From DATBHM01 sp963772375 (lineage in GTDB: Bacteria; Actinomycetota; UBA4738; JACQTL01), in contig CAVYXG010000005.1 of NCBI GenBank assembly GCA_963772375.1, forward strand, positions 992,001-1,056,000: 64,000 nucleotides of DNA, given 5' to 3'. The position numbers and the translations under genes were made by a program. This document shows, one piece after another, positions 8,527 through 16,370 of the stretch. Below the pieces are notes generated by a model, which was not told the DNA's origin, did not search any database, and was given only the letters and a program-made list of their open reading frames with translations. Within the stretch, counting starts at the first letter, position 1. Each line of letters opens with the position of its first letter.

Positions 8527-9638
8527 CGGTACAGCTCGCGGGCCACGATCTCCCGCTGGATCTCCGTGGTTCCCTCGTACACGCGCGGTGCGCGGACGTC
8601 GGCGTAGAGGTGCGCGAGGCGGTGGGAAGCTTCGAGCGCGGCAGCGCCGTGGATCTGCACGGCCGAGTCGACCACCCACTGCGCCGTCTCGGTGGCGAAC
8701 AGCTTGGCCATCGCGGACGCCATGGTGGAGCCCTCCCCGCGGTCGAACGCCGAAGCTGCCGCGTACACCAGCAGCCGGGCGGCCTCGGTGCGGGTGGCCA
8801 TCTCGCCGAGCCGCTGCGACACGGCCTGGTGCTCGCGCAGCAGCTTGCCGAACGACCGCCGTTCGCCCGCGTGGGCGACCGCGAGGTCGAGCGCCGCCTG
8901 CGCCATGCCGATGGCGAACGCCCCCACGCTCGGCCGGAACAGGTCCAGCGTCCGCATGGCCACCCGGAACCCGCCGTCGCGTTCGCCGAGCAGCTGCGAC
9001 TCGTCGACCGGAACCCCGTCGAACTCCAGCCGCCCCACCGGGTGCGGCGCGATCAGCTCGATGGGCTCACCCGAGAGCCCCGGCGCGTCGCCCGGAACCG
9101 CGAACGCGGTCACGCCCCGCGAGCCCGCGTCGGGCGTGGTCCTGGCGAACACGCTGTACACGTCCGCGTCGGGCGCGTTCGAGATCCACGTCTTCACGCC
9201 GGACAGGCGCCACCCCTCGCCGTCGGGTTCGGCCTCGAGCTCCAGCGCCGCCGCATCGGAACCGTGCCCGGGTTCGGACAGCGCGAACGCCGCCACCGCC
9301 TCACCCCGAGCGACCCGCGGGATCCACTCCGCGGCCAGCTCCGCCGAGCCGGCCATGAGGATCGGGTACGCCCCCAGGCCCTGCAGCGCCAACGCCGTCT
9401 CGGCCTCGGTCGACTCCTGCGCCAGCGCCTCGCGCAGCAGGCAGAGGTCCATCGCAGCGACCTGCCCGTCGTCCGGGAACACTCGTCCCAGGAGCCCGGT
9501 CGACCCCAGGGCGGTGACCAGGTCGCGGTTGACCCGTCCCCGTTCGCCCCCCGCGGCGATCCCGGTGAGCTCCTGACGGGCGACCGACCGCGCCCGCTCC
9601 GCAAGCGCCCGCTGTTCCTCCGTGAGTTCGAACGACAT
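8523..9638 (-). CDS. Acyl-CoA dehydrogenase
   Basis: This 371-residue FAD enzyme oxidises acyl-CoA to enoyl-CoA and passes electrons to electron-transfer flavoprotein. It shows FALSEPGHGSDAAAL in the middle domain, RRSFGKLLREHQAVSQRL at the start of the C-terminal helical domain, and YEGTTEIQR near the end, where the Glu is the probable catalytic base. The start MSFELTEEQ matches the family opening, so a 42-residue upstream extension is discarded. It is divergent from the CoA ligase gene and coupled to the TMEM175-like gene. The context suggests a beta-oxidation step on an aromatic-derived CoA ester; a branched or short acyl chain is equally possible. Confidence 0.9.
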   Translation of the reverse strand: MSFELTEEQRALAERARSVARQELTGIAAGGERGRVNRDLVTALGSTGLLGRVFPDDGQVAAMDLCLLREALAQESTEAETALALQGLGAYPILMAGSAELAAEWIPRVARGEAVAAFALSEPGHGSDAAALELEAEPDGEGWRLSGVKTWISNAPDADVYSVFARTTPDAGSRGVTAFAVPGDAPGLSGEPIELIAPHPVGRLEFDGVPVDESQLLGERDGGFRVAMRTLDLFRPSVGAFAIGMAQAALDLAVAHAGERRSFGKLLREHQAVSQRLGEMATRTEAARLLVYAAASAFDRGEGSTMASAMAKLFATETAQWVVDSAVQIHGAAALEASHRLAHLYADVRAPRVYEGTTEIQREIVARELYR

Positions 9639-9731
9639 GCGCAGGTGATACCACGTCGCGGGCCATCGACGATGCGCCCCGCCCGCATCGGTCGCTACGA
9701 TGCGGAGGAACGACGGGTGAGGGAGGTCTGC

Positions 9732-11090
9732 ATGGCGGAGTCGCCCTACTGGAACCCGCGGCACGAGACCATGCCGCGTGAGCAGCTCGAGGCGTTGCAG
9801 GTCCGGAAGCTTCGGAACCTCGTGGAGTGGGCCGACGGGAGCGTCCCGTGGCAGTCGAAACGACTCCGCGACGCCGGCGTGACGGCCGAATCGGTCAACT
9901 CGCTTGACGATCTACGCAGGATCCCGTTCCTCACCCGCGACGAGTGGATGGACGCGCAGCTCGAGGATCCGCCGTTCGGGGCGATCCTCGCGGCGCCGCC
10001 GGACACGGCGATTCGCTACCACATGACCTCCGGCACCACCGGCAAGACGCCGATCCGTGTGCTCGACTCCATGAAGGACTGGGAGTGGATCGCGGAGATG
10101 TGGTGCTACGGGCTGTGGGGGTTCGGCGTGCGGCCGGAGGACACGCTGTTCGTGGCGTTCGGGTACTCGAAGTTCATCGGGTTCTGGGGACTGCACTACG
10201 CGGGGGAGAAGCTCGGGTGCCTCGTGCTCCCGGGCGGCGCGATGACCACCGACCAGCGCGTGAGGGAGATCGTCGAGATGGGCGCCACGGTGGTCGCGTC
10301 GACGCCGACGTACGCGCTGCGCATGGCGCAGGAGGCTCGCAGCCTGGGCATGGACCTCGCGGCCTCCAATGTCCGGCGAGTGATCCTGTCCGGCGAGCCC
10401 GCCGGTTCCATCCCCGCCACCAAGGCCCTGATCGAGGAACAGTGGGGAGCGAAGGCCGGCGACACGGCGGGCATGACGGAGCTCGGGACCATCATGATCT
10501 TCGAGTGCGAGGAACAGCCCGGCGGGACACACATCATCGAGGACCACTACGTCGAGGAGGTCGTCGACCCCATCACCGACGAGCCCGTCCCGTACGGCGA
10601 GATGGGCGAGCGCGTCGTCACGAGCTTCGGCCGCGGGTTCATCCCGGTGCTGCGCTATCGCACCAGGGACTTCGTGGTTCGGGTGCCGGGTTCGACGTGC
10701 AGGTGCGGGCGGACGTTCGACATCTACGAGGGTGGGATCCGGGGCCGCGTCGACGACATGAAGCTCGTGCGTGGGACCAACGTCTACCCGCGGGCCGTCG
10801 AGGCGCTCGTCCGGGAGCACCCGGAAGTGGACGAGTTCCAGATCCGGCTGTACACGGCCGACGGCATCCGCGACGAGATCGAGGTCCTCATCGAGGTGCC
10901 CGACGCCGAGGTCGATGCCGACGCGCTGTGCGCCGGGCTGTCGAAGCAGCTGGCCGACGCGCACGAGTCGCTGCGGTTCGGCGTGCGGAGCGTCGAGCTG
11001 GGGTCGCTGCCGCGGTTCGAGCTGAAGGCCAAGCGCGTCAGCGACGAACGCATCGTGATCGGCACCGAGGGCGAGCGGAGGACGATGTGA
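9732..11090 (+). CDS. Aryl-acid CoA ligase, phenylacetate-CoA ligase (PaaK) family
   Basis: This 452-residue AMP-forming ligase activates a carboxylic acid to its CoA thioester through an acyl-adenylate. The P-loop YHMTSGTTGKTP, the AGMTELG motif and the C-terminal hinge region DDMKLVRGTNVYPR are typical of PaaK-type enzymes. GGAGGT just upstream supports the ATG at 9732. A TACGAT element at about 9699 could be its -10. The gene overlaps the small downstream gene (GTGA). Because an aminobenzoyl-CoA-type monooxygenase and tryptophan dioxygenase lie nearby, 2-aminobenzoate is a reasonable substrate, but phenylacetate or another aryl acid is possible. Confidence 0.9.
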   Translation: MAESPYWNPRHETMPREQLEALQVRKLRNLVEWADGSVPWQSKRLRDAGVTAESVNSLDDLRRIPFLTRDEWMDAQLEDPPFGAILAAPPDTAIRYHMTSGTTGKTPIRVLDSMKDWEWIAEMWCYGLWGFGVRPEDTLFVAFGYSKFIGFWGLHYAGEKLGCLVLPGGAMTTDQRVREIVEMGATVVASTPTYALRMAQEARSLGMDLAASNVRRVILSGEPAGSIPATKALIEEQWGAKAGDTAGMTELGTIMIFECEEQPGGTHIIEDHYVEEVVDPITDEPVPYGEMGERVVTSFGRGFIPVLRYRTRDFVVRVPGSTCRCGRTFDIYEGGIRGRVDDMKLVRGTNVYPRAVEALVREHPEVDEFQIRLYTADGIRDEIEVLIEVPDAEVDADALCAGLSKQLADAHESLRFGVRSVELGSLPRFELKAKRVSDERIVIGTEGERRTM

Positions 11091-11299
11091 CCACGGAGAA
11101 CATGGCGGGCGAGACGCTGAACGAGGCCGAGGCCAAGCTGGTCGACGTCTACCGCGAGCTGCACCGGGTGATCGAGATGCACGGCGACGACCTGCCGCCG
11201 TTCGCGCTGCGCAACGCCACCAAGGCCCTCGCCGCCCTGTGGCAGGTCATGAACGGCCTCGACATGGATCCCGGTCAGCTGTACGACCTCGGCGCGTAA
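11087..11299 (+). CDS. Small helical protein coupled to the CoA ligase
   Basis: This 70-residue protein starts at a GTG overlapping the ligase stop, or at an ATG 15 bases later. It is mostly charged and amphipathic, with LNEAEAKLVDVYRELHRVIEM and the tail LWQVMNGLDMDPGQLYDLGA. No membrane helix or metal motif is seen. The strict coupling suggests a small partner of the ligase or a regulator of its dosage. I do not recognise the family. Confidence 0.65.
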   Translation: MTTENMAGETLNEAEAKLVDVYRELHRVIEMHGDDLPPFALRNATKALAALWQVMNGLDMDPGQLYDLGA

Positions 11300-11335
11300 C
11301 CTCTCTGGGGTTCGATCCGCCCGTCTCCAGAGAGG
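11300..11335 (+). promoter_or_regulatory. Perfect hairpin covering the ribosome binding site of the lipoprotein gene
   Basis: The arms CCTCTCTGG (11300-11308) and CCAGAGAGG (11327-11335) are perfect 9-base complements around an 18-base loop. The 3' arm carries the GAGAGG that lies eight bases before the lipoprotein ATG. The left arm begins right after the upstream stop codon. It could be a translational switch or a weak terminator of the ligase transcript; no T-run follows. Confidence 0.5.
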
Positions 11336-11343
11336 AACGCCAC

Positions 11344-12162
11344 ATGAGGAACCGAACGCTGTTCGCGCTCGCGTGCGTCGCCGTGAGCGCGCTGCTGCTG
11401 GCCGGCTGCTCCGGCGGCGGCGGTGGCACCTCCAACACGAACCTCGCGCAGCTCGTGGCCGACTCGGCCGTGAAGTCCACCGCGACCACCTCTCGCCTCG
11501 CCATCGACGTGACGGTGTCGCAGCCGGGCTCCTCGTCCGTCGACATCACGGGCAGCGGGGAGTTCGACTACGCGAAGCACACCGGCGTGATCACCGAGAC
11601 CATCCCCAGCGTGTCCGGCAACCCCGGCGGCACGGTCGAGATCCGGGAGTTCGGCCAGACCGTGTACGTGAAGGTCCCGAACGCCACGGACCCGAGCAGG
11701 CCGTGGGTGAAGACCGACGCGAGGACGTTCGGCTCGCAGAACGGCGGAGCGGGAGCGTCCGACCCGTCGCAGTTCCTGTCCTACCTCCGCGGGGCGTCGA
11801 GCGGCATCACCGACGAGGGAGCCGACACGGTGAGGGGAACCCACACGCGCAAGCTGAAGGCGAACCTCGACCTGCGAAAGGCGGCGGCCAAGCTGCCGAC
11901 CGACCGGCGCGCGGCCGTCGAGAAGGCCATCCAGCAGCTCGGGACGTCGACGATTCCCGCCGAGGTGTGGATCGACGACCAGGGCCGCCTGCGCAAGATG
12001 ACGTTCTCCCTGCAGGTGAACGCCGGCGGGCAGGGCACCACGGGCTCCACGAGCGCAACGCAGACCGCCAGCTTCTCGCTGACGCTCGAGCTGTTCGACT
12101 ACGGGGCGCCGGTCGACGTCAGCCCGCCGCCGTCCTCGCAGATCTCCTCGCAGGCCTCCTGA
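11344..12162 (+). CDS. Secreted lipoprotein, LppX/LprAFG-like fold suspected
   Basis: This 272-residue protein starts with a lipoprotein signal peptide; the lipobox LLAGC would be cleaved before Cys, followed by a Ser/Gly-rich linker. The mature part alternates beta strands, with VEIREFGQTVYVKVPN and IPAEVWIDDQGRLRKMTF. This pattern resembles actinobacterial LppX/LprG-type or LolA-like carriers of lipids, and stress-linked lipoproteins with the same strand pattern. GAGAGG gives the ribosome binding site and sits in a hairpin. It is transcribed away from the CoA ligase and may be independent of it. Function inferred only. Confidence 0.78.
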   Translation: MRNRTLFALACVAVSALLLAGCSGGGGGTSNTNLAQLVADSAVKSTATTSRLAIDVTVSQPGSSSVDITGSGEFDYAKHTGVITETIPSVSGNPGGTVEIREFGQTVYVKVPNATDPSRPWVKTDARTFGSQNGGAGASDPSQFLSYLRGASSGITDEGADTVRGTHTRKLKANLDLRKAAAKLPTDRRAAVEKAIQQLGTSTIPAEVWIDDQGRLRKMTFSLQVNAGGQGTTGSTSATQTASFSLTLELFDYGAPVDVSPPPSSQISSQAS

Positions 12163-12177
12163 GCCCGCGCGGCGCCG

Positions 12178-12825
12178 TCAGTCCGCCTCCGGTTCTGTCT
12201 CGACCACGGCGGAGTCGTGCCCGCGGGGCAGCTGGTCGAACACGTAGTACGCGGCGACGACTCCGTGGAACGCGAGCGTCAGGGGCGCGCTGATGAACGA
12301 AACGCCGATGGTGAGCACGTAGACGATGTTCCCGAACCCGAATCGCCGGGTCTGAGACTTCGCCACCTCGGGATCGATGCTCTCGTGCAGGCGGCTCGCG
12401 TCGCGCAGGATCCAGAGCCACATCCCGTAGAAGGACAGTCCCATGCACAGGGCGTTCGTGCTGAACACTGCCGCCGCGACGTGCGAGCTCGCGCCTCCCT
12501 CCAGCATGTACTCGGCGAACAGGTTGGTCGCCCACGGGATCGCAGCCACGAACAGCAGCAGGAGGAGATTGAGGAACAGCAGCGTCCGGTCGACGACCGC
12601 GACGCGGTTCATCAGACCGTGGTGGTTCACCCAGATGATGCCGATGATCGCGAACGACACCACGTAGGCCACGAGTTGCGGCCAGTCGTTGCCGAGCGCC
12701 CACGCCAGGCCGTGGGCCTGCACGTCCGGGCTGCTCGGGAGCGGAAGGGGCAAGGTCAGGGTCAGCAGCGTGATCGCGATGGCGAGCACGCCGTCGCTGA
12801 ACGCCTCGAGCCGTCCCTTCGTCAT
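12178..12825 (-). CDS. TMEM175-family (DUF1211) channel-like membrane protein 2
   Basis: This 215-residue protein has six predicted membrane helices and the canonical opening GRLEAFSDGVLAIAITLL. It has a longer external loop after the first helix than the copy at 7873-8526. It lies 59 bases downstream of the monooxygenase-reductase gene on the same strand and is probably co-transcribed. TMEM175-type channels conduct potassium or protons. The repeated association with a catabolic gene is unexplained. Confidence 0.85.
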   Translation of the reverse strand: MTKGRLEAFSDGVLAIAITLLTLTLPLPLPSSPDVQAHGLAWALGNDWPQLVAYVVSFAIIGIIWVNHHGLMNRVAVVDRTLLFLNLLLLLFVAAIPWATNLFAEYMLEGGASSHVAAAVFSTNALCMGLSFYGMWLWILRDASRLHESIDPEVAKSQTRRFGFGNIVYVLTIGVSFISAPLTLAFHGVVAAYYVFDQLPRGHDSAVVETEPEAD

Positions 12826-12884
12826 CCTCGAGTTGCCCCCAACCGGATCGAGCCGAAGGCTATTCCAATCCCGGGCCCCGCCGA

Positions 12885-15041
12885 TTACGTGGTGCCGTCG
12901 CGGACCGTCGGCCGGGCGCCGATCCGGGGGTCGAGCACCACCAGGTCCGCCCGGCCGGCGGCGAGGATCGTGTTCGCCTCGTCGGCCGTCGTGAGGTTGC
13001 CGCTCGTCATGGTCGGGACGCCGACCTCGTTGCGGACGACGTCGCCGTACGGCACCAGGAAGAACCGCCCGTAGACCGGGCGCTGCTCGGCGACGGTTCC
13101 CCCGGCCGCGACGTCGAGGAAGTCGGCGCCGCCGGCGGCGAACGCGTGCGCGACCGCCAGCGAATCCGGCCGCGACAGGCCGCCGGGCGCCCAGTCCGTG
13201 GCCGAGTACCGAACCCCGAGCGGCCCGTCCCACGCCCCCCGCACGGCCGTGAGTACCTCCAGCGGGAAGCGCAGACGGGCCTCGACCGCCCCGCCGTGGT
13301 CGTCGTCGCGCCGGTTGGCGAGCGGCGACAGGAACGACGCGAGCAGGTACCCGCGCGAGCATTCCAGCACCACCGCGCCGGCACCGGCCCGCGCGGCGGC
13401 CCGCGCTCCCGACGCGAAGTCCTCGACGACCCGGTCCATCCCGGCGCGGTTGAGCTCCTTCGGCGTGTGGGCCCGGGGACCGAACGGCACCGCCGACGCG
13501 GACACCAGGTCCCACCCGCCCTCGCGGAGCGGCCGGTCGGCGCCGTGGCGGCGCGGCATTACCGACCCCCGACGGCCCGCGTGCCCGAGCACGACGCACA
13601 CCGGCGACCGCTCGACGCCGGGCACGAACTCGGTCAGCTCGCCCGCGATCGGCGTCTCCGGCGTGATCCGCCCCTCGGCGTTCACCGCGACGAACGGGGT
13701 GAGCACCAGGCCGGGCGCCTCGACCAGCGCCGCAGCCACCGAGGGGACCAGCGGACCGGCGGCGGTCGCCCGCAGGACGATTCGGTTCTCGATGCGAACG
13801 CCGGCGAGGTCGAGCGGCGCCAGCAGCGGCGGCGGGGGAGTGGCCAGCGGGATGCGCGCGGTCCGCTCGGGCCGCGGCGCGCGCTGCACGGCGTCGACCC
13901 CGGACGCCCGCCGGGCGAACCACCGGTCCACCTCCGCCACGAACGCCGGGTCCCGCTTCTCGAGCTCGAGGTGCGTGATCCGACCGCTCCGCGTCAGCAG
14001 CTGGAACGCGAACGGCAGCGGGTCGAACGACGTGTACCGGATCACGTCCTCGAAGTACCGCGAGCTCTCCCGGGCGGCCTCCTGGAACCGCTCGACGACC
14101 GGCTGGCGTTCCAGCTCGTACTGCGTCAACGCGGCCTCCAGCGAGTCGGGAAAGATCTCGAGCGCGTTCGCCAGCGAGATGGCATCCTCCATGGCGAGCT
14201 TCGTCCCGCTGCCGATCGTGAAGTGCGCCGTGTGCGCCGCGTCGCCGAGCAGCACGACGTTCCCGTTGTGCCACGACTCGCACCGCAGCGTCACGAACGA
14301 CACCCACAACGAGCGGTTCGACATCAGGCGATGGCCCTCGAGCTCCGGCGCGAACAGCTCCTCGCAGAACGCGATCGACTCCTCCTCGGTGACGCCGTCG
14401 AGCCCCGCGCGCTCCCACGTCGCCTGGTTGCACTCGACGATGAACGTCGACGTCCGAGCGTCGAACGGGTACGCGTGCACCTGGAACAGCCCGTGCGGCG
14501 TCGTCCGGAAGATGAACGTGAACGCGTCGAAGGGCCGCGTCGTCCCGAACCACACGTACTTCGACCGGTGCACGTCGAGCCGCGGACGGAACGCCTCCTC
14601 GTGCAGCCGCCGCACGGTCGAGTTCACGCCGTCGGCGGCGACGACCAGGTCGAAGCCGTCCGCGAAGCGCGACAGGTCCGGCAGCTCGTCGTGGAACGAC
14701 ATGTGGACGCCGAGCGAACGGCACCGGTCCTGCAGGATCTGGAGCAGGTGCTTCCGCGCCACCCCGCTGAACACGTGCCCGCCGGACCGCACGATCTTCC
14801 CGCCGTAGTGCACGTCGATCGCGCTCCACCGGGCGAACGACTCGGTGATGTCGAGGTACGACTCGCGGTCGGCGTCCCGCAGCGCCCCGAGCGTCTCCTC
14901 GCTGAACACCACCCCCCACCCGAACGTCGCGTCGGGCGCGTTGCGTTCGACCAGGTGGATCTCCTGCGAGGGATTCGACTTCTTGGCCAGCGCGGCGAAG
15001 TACAGGCCGGCCGGCCCGCCCCCCAGGACGCCGATTCTCAC
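12885..15041 (-). CDS. 2-aminobenzoyl-CoA / salicylyl-CoA type monooxygenase-reductase fusion
   Basis: This 718-residue fusion has an N-terminal FAD monooxygenase (about 1-380) and a C-terminal Old Yellow Enzyme-like barrel (about 390-718). The first half has GVLGGGPAGLYFAAL for FAD binding and LLGDAAHTAHFTIGSGTK near residue 275. The second has GHAGRRGS and SRGYLLASFLSPLANRR. This fusion occurs in 2-aminobenzoyl-CoA monooxygenase/reductase, which hydroxylates and then reduces the ring, and in salicylyl-CoA 5-hydroxylases. The barrel is divergent: the usual HxAHGYLL is ECSRGYLL, so its reductase chemistry may differ. The GTG overlaps the stop of the luciferase-like gene. The nearby CoA ligase and tryptophan dioxygenase support anthraniloyl-CoA as substrate. 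Confidence 0.88.
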   Translation of the reverse strand: MRIGVLGGGPAGLYFAALAKKSNPSQEIHLVERNAPDATFGWGVVFSEETLGALRDADRESYLDITESFARWSAIDVHYGGKIVRSGGHVFSGVARKHLLQILQDRCRSLGVHMSFHDELPDLSRFADGFDLVVAADGVNSTVRRLHEEAFRPRLDVHRSKYVWFGTTRPFDAFTFIFRTTPHGLFQVHAYPFDARTSTFIVECNQATWERAGLDGVTEEESIAFCEELFAPELEGHRLMSNRSLWVSFVTLRCESWHNGNVVLLGDAAHTAHFTIGSGTKLAMEDAISLANALEIFPDSLEAALTQYELERQPVVERFQEAARESSRYFEDVIRYTSFDPLPFAFQLLTRSGRITHLELEKRDPAFVAEVDRWFARRASGVDAVQRAPRPERTARIPLATPPPPLLAPLDLAGVRIENRIVLRATAAGPLVPSVAAALVEAPGLVLTPFVAVNAEGRITPETPIAGELTEFVPGVERSPVCVVLGHAGRRGSVMPRRHGADRPLREGGWDLVSASAVPFGPRAHTPKELNRAGMDRVVEDFASGARAAARAGAGAVVLECSRGYLLASFLSPLANRRDDDHGGAVEARLRFPLEVLTAVRGAWDGPLGVRYSATDWAPGGLSRPDSLAVAHAFAAGGADFLDVAAGGTVAEQRPVYGRFFLVPYGDVVRNEVGVPTMTSGNLTTADEANTILAAGRADLVVLDPRIGARPTVRDGTT

Positions 15042-15880
15042 GATCCGACCACCTCGGCCAGCCGCGACGCCTGGTCGGCGTCCGACACCGTCGGCAGCAG
15101 GATCAGGTGGTCGCACCCCGCGTCCTCGTAGCCCCGGACGAAGTCCCGAACAGCGCCGGGCGTGGTCAGGTTCCCCGCCGCGATCCTCTCGGCGAATGGC
15201 CCCGTGAACGCGTAGTAGTCGCGGAGGTACACGGCGCCGCGTTCGACCACGTCCTCGTCCCCCAGCGCGAAGTACCCCTGCCCCCACAGCTGCGGGCGCC
15301 CCGGCCGTTCGGCATCGACCCACGCGGCCGCAGCGTCCGACGCGGCCCGGGCGAACGCCCGGGGCGGCCCGCCGCCGTGCACGTAGCCGCCGGCGAACCG
15401 CGCCATCCGCCACAGCGCCGAGCCGGCCAGGCCGCCCACCAGGATCGGCGGCCCCCCCGGCTGCACCGGCGGCGGGCACACGTCCGCGTCCTCGAAGTGG
15501 TCGCGGAGCGCCGCCAGCTGCTCGGAGAACCGCGCGGCCCGGTCGCGGGGGTCGGCGCCCGCGTACTCGTAGTCCTCGAGCCGGGCCCCGAGGGCCAGCC
15601 CCAGCACCAGCCGCCCCCCGCTCACCTGGTCGACCGACGCCGCCTGCTTCGCCAGCAGGGCCGTCGCCCGTACCGGCCCCACGGCCACCATCGTCACCAC
15701 CCGGATCCGCTCGGTGACGGCCGCCGCGGCGGCCAGCGAGAGGAACGGGTCGAGGCTCCGGTAGGCGACGCGGTCCAGCACGCCCACCGAGGCGAACGGC
15801 CCCTCCTCGGCCGCCCGCGCCCAGCCCACGACGTCCGTTCCGCCCGGCACGGTGGTCGGAAGACCGATCCCGATCTCCAT
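15038..15880 (-). CDS. Luciferase-like (LLM class) flavin oxidoreductase
   Basis: This 280-residue protein has the bacterial-luciferase TIM-barrel pattern. It opens MEIGIGLPTTVPG, then shows ERIRVVTMVAVGPVR, DQVSGGRLVLGLALG and a C-terminal DHLILLPTVSD. Such enzymes use reduced flavin, often F420 or FMN, to oxidise or reduce small substrates. The ATG at 15880 fits the family start; a longer upstream frame would run into the divergent thioesterase gene. It overlaps the next gene by GTGA, so it probably works in the same aromatic pathway. A TAGCCT eight bases upstream suggests a leaderless transcript. The substrate and cofactor are unknown. Confidence 0.85.
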   Translation of the reverse strand: MEIGIGLPTTVPGGTDVVGWARAAEEGPFASVGVLDRVAYRSLDPFLSLAAAAAVTERIRVVTMVAVGPVRATALLAKQAASVDQVSGGRLVLGLALGARLEDYEYAGADPRDRAARFSEQLAALRDHFEDADVCPPPVQPGGPPILVGGLAGSALWRMARFAGGYVHGGGPPRAFARAASDAAAAWVDAERPGRPQLWGQGYFALGDEDVVERGAVYLRDYYAFTGPFAERIAAGNLTTPGAVRDFVRGYEDAGCDHLILLPTVSDADQASRLAEVVGS

Positions 15881-15920
15881 TCGACTGGAGGCTAGCGCAG
15901 GTCCGCGTACGCTACGGACC
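15881..15920. promoter_or_regulatory. Compact divergent promoter region with leaderless-type -10 elements
   Basis: Only 40 bases separate the luciferase-like and thioesterase starts. On the plus strand TACGCT (15908-15913) lies seven bases before the thioesterase GTG. On the minus strand TAGCCT (complement of 15889-15894) lies eight bases before the ATG. Neither gene has a clear Shine-Dalgarno sequence, so both may be read from leaderless mRNAs. Confidence 0.4.
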
Positions 15921-16355
15921 GTGACCGAGGGACCCGCTTCCATCACCATCCAGCGGCGCATCGAGTGGTCGGACACCGACGCCAGCGGCGCGTGGCACAA
16001 CTCGGCGGCGTTCAACATCATGGAATCGGCCGAGGTCGCCCTGGTCGACGCGCTCGGCATGCGCGACGACGTCTACCGCCGGCACCCCCGGGTCCACATC
16101 GAGGCCGACTTCCTGGCTCCGCTGTGGTTCCGCGACGTGGTCGACTGCGAGGTCCGCGTCGCGACGGTCGGACGGACGAGCGTCACGTACGACGTGGAGA
16201 TCCGCCGCGGCGGCGAGGTCTGCGTTCGCGGCCGGTTGGTGGCCGTGCTGCTCGATCACATCGGCGGAACCCCCCAGCCATGGCCCGGCGAGTACCGGCG
16301 ACTGCTCGAGACGGCCGGCCCGCAGCCCGGCGAGCGGCTGGTCGCCGGGGGCTAG
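15921..16355 (+). CDS. Acyl-CoA thioesterase, 4-hydroxybenzoyl-CoA thioesterase-like
   Basis: This 144-residue hotdog-fold protein has RIEWSDTDASGAWHNSAAFN, matching the YbgC/4-hydroxybenzoyl-CoA thioesterase motif with the catalytic Asp, followed by MESAEVALVDALGM. The family hydrolyses aryl- or acyl-CoA to free acid and CoA. The GTG at 15921 is preferred because the family starts just before the first strand. It lies 15 bases before kynA and is divergent from the luciferase-like gene. It may release CoA from stalled aromatic thioesters or produce a free acid intermediate. Confidence 0.83.
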   Translation: MTEGPASITIQRRIEWSDTDASGAWHNSAAFNIMESAEVALVDALGMRDDVYRRHPRVHIEADFLAPLWFRDVVDCEVRVATVGRTSVTYDVEIRRGGEVCVRGRLVAVLLDHIGGTPQPWPGEYRRLLETAGPQPGERLVAGG

Positions 16356-16370
16356 GATCGCGAACACGCC

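Noticed and set aside
8610..9731. Open frame upstream of the CoA ligase start, in the same frame
   Set aside because: It is antisense to the acyl-CoA dehydrogenase and lacks family similarity; the ligase begins at 9732 with a good ribosome binding site.
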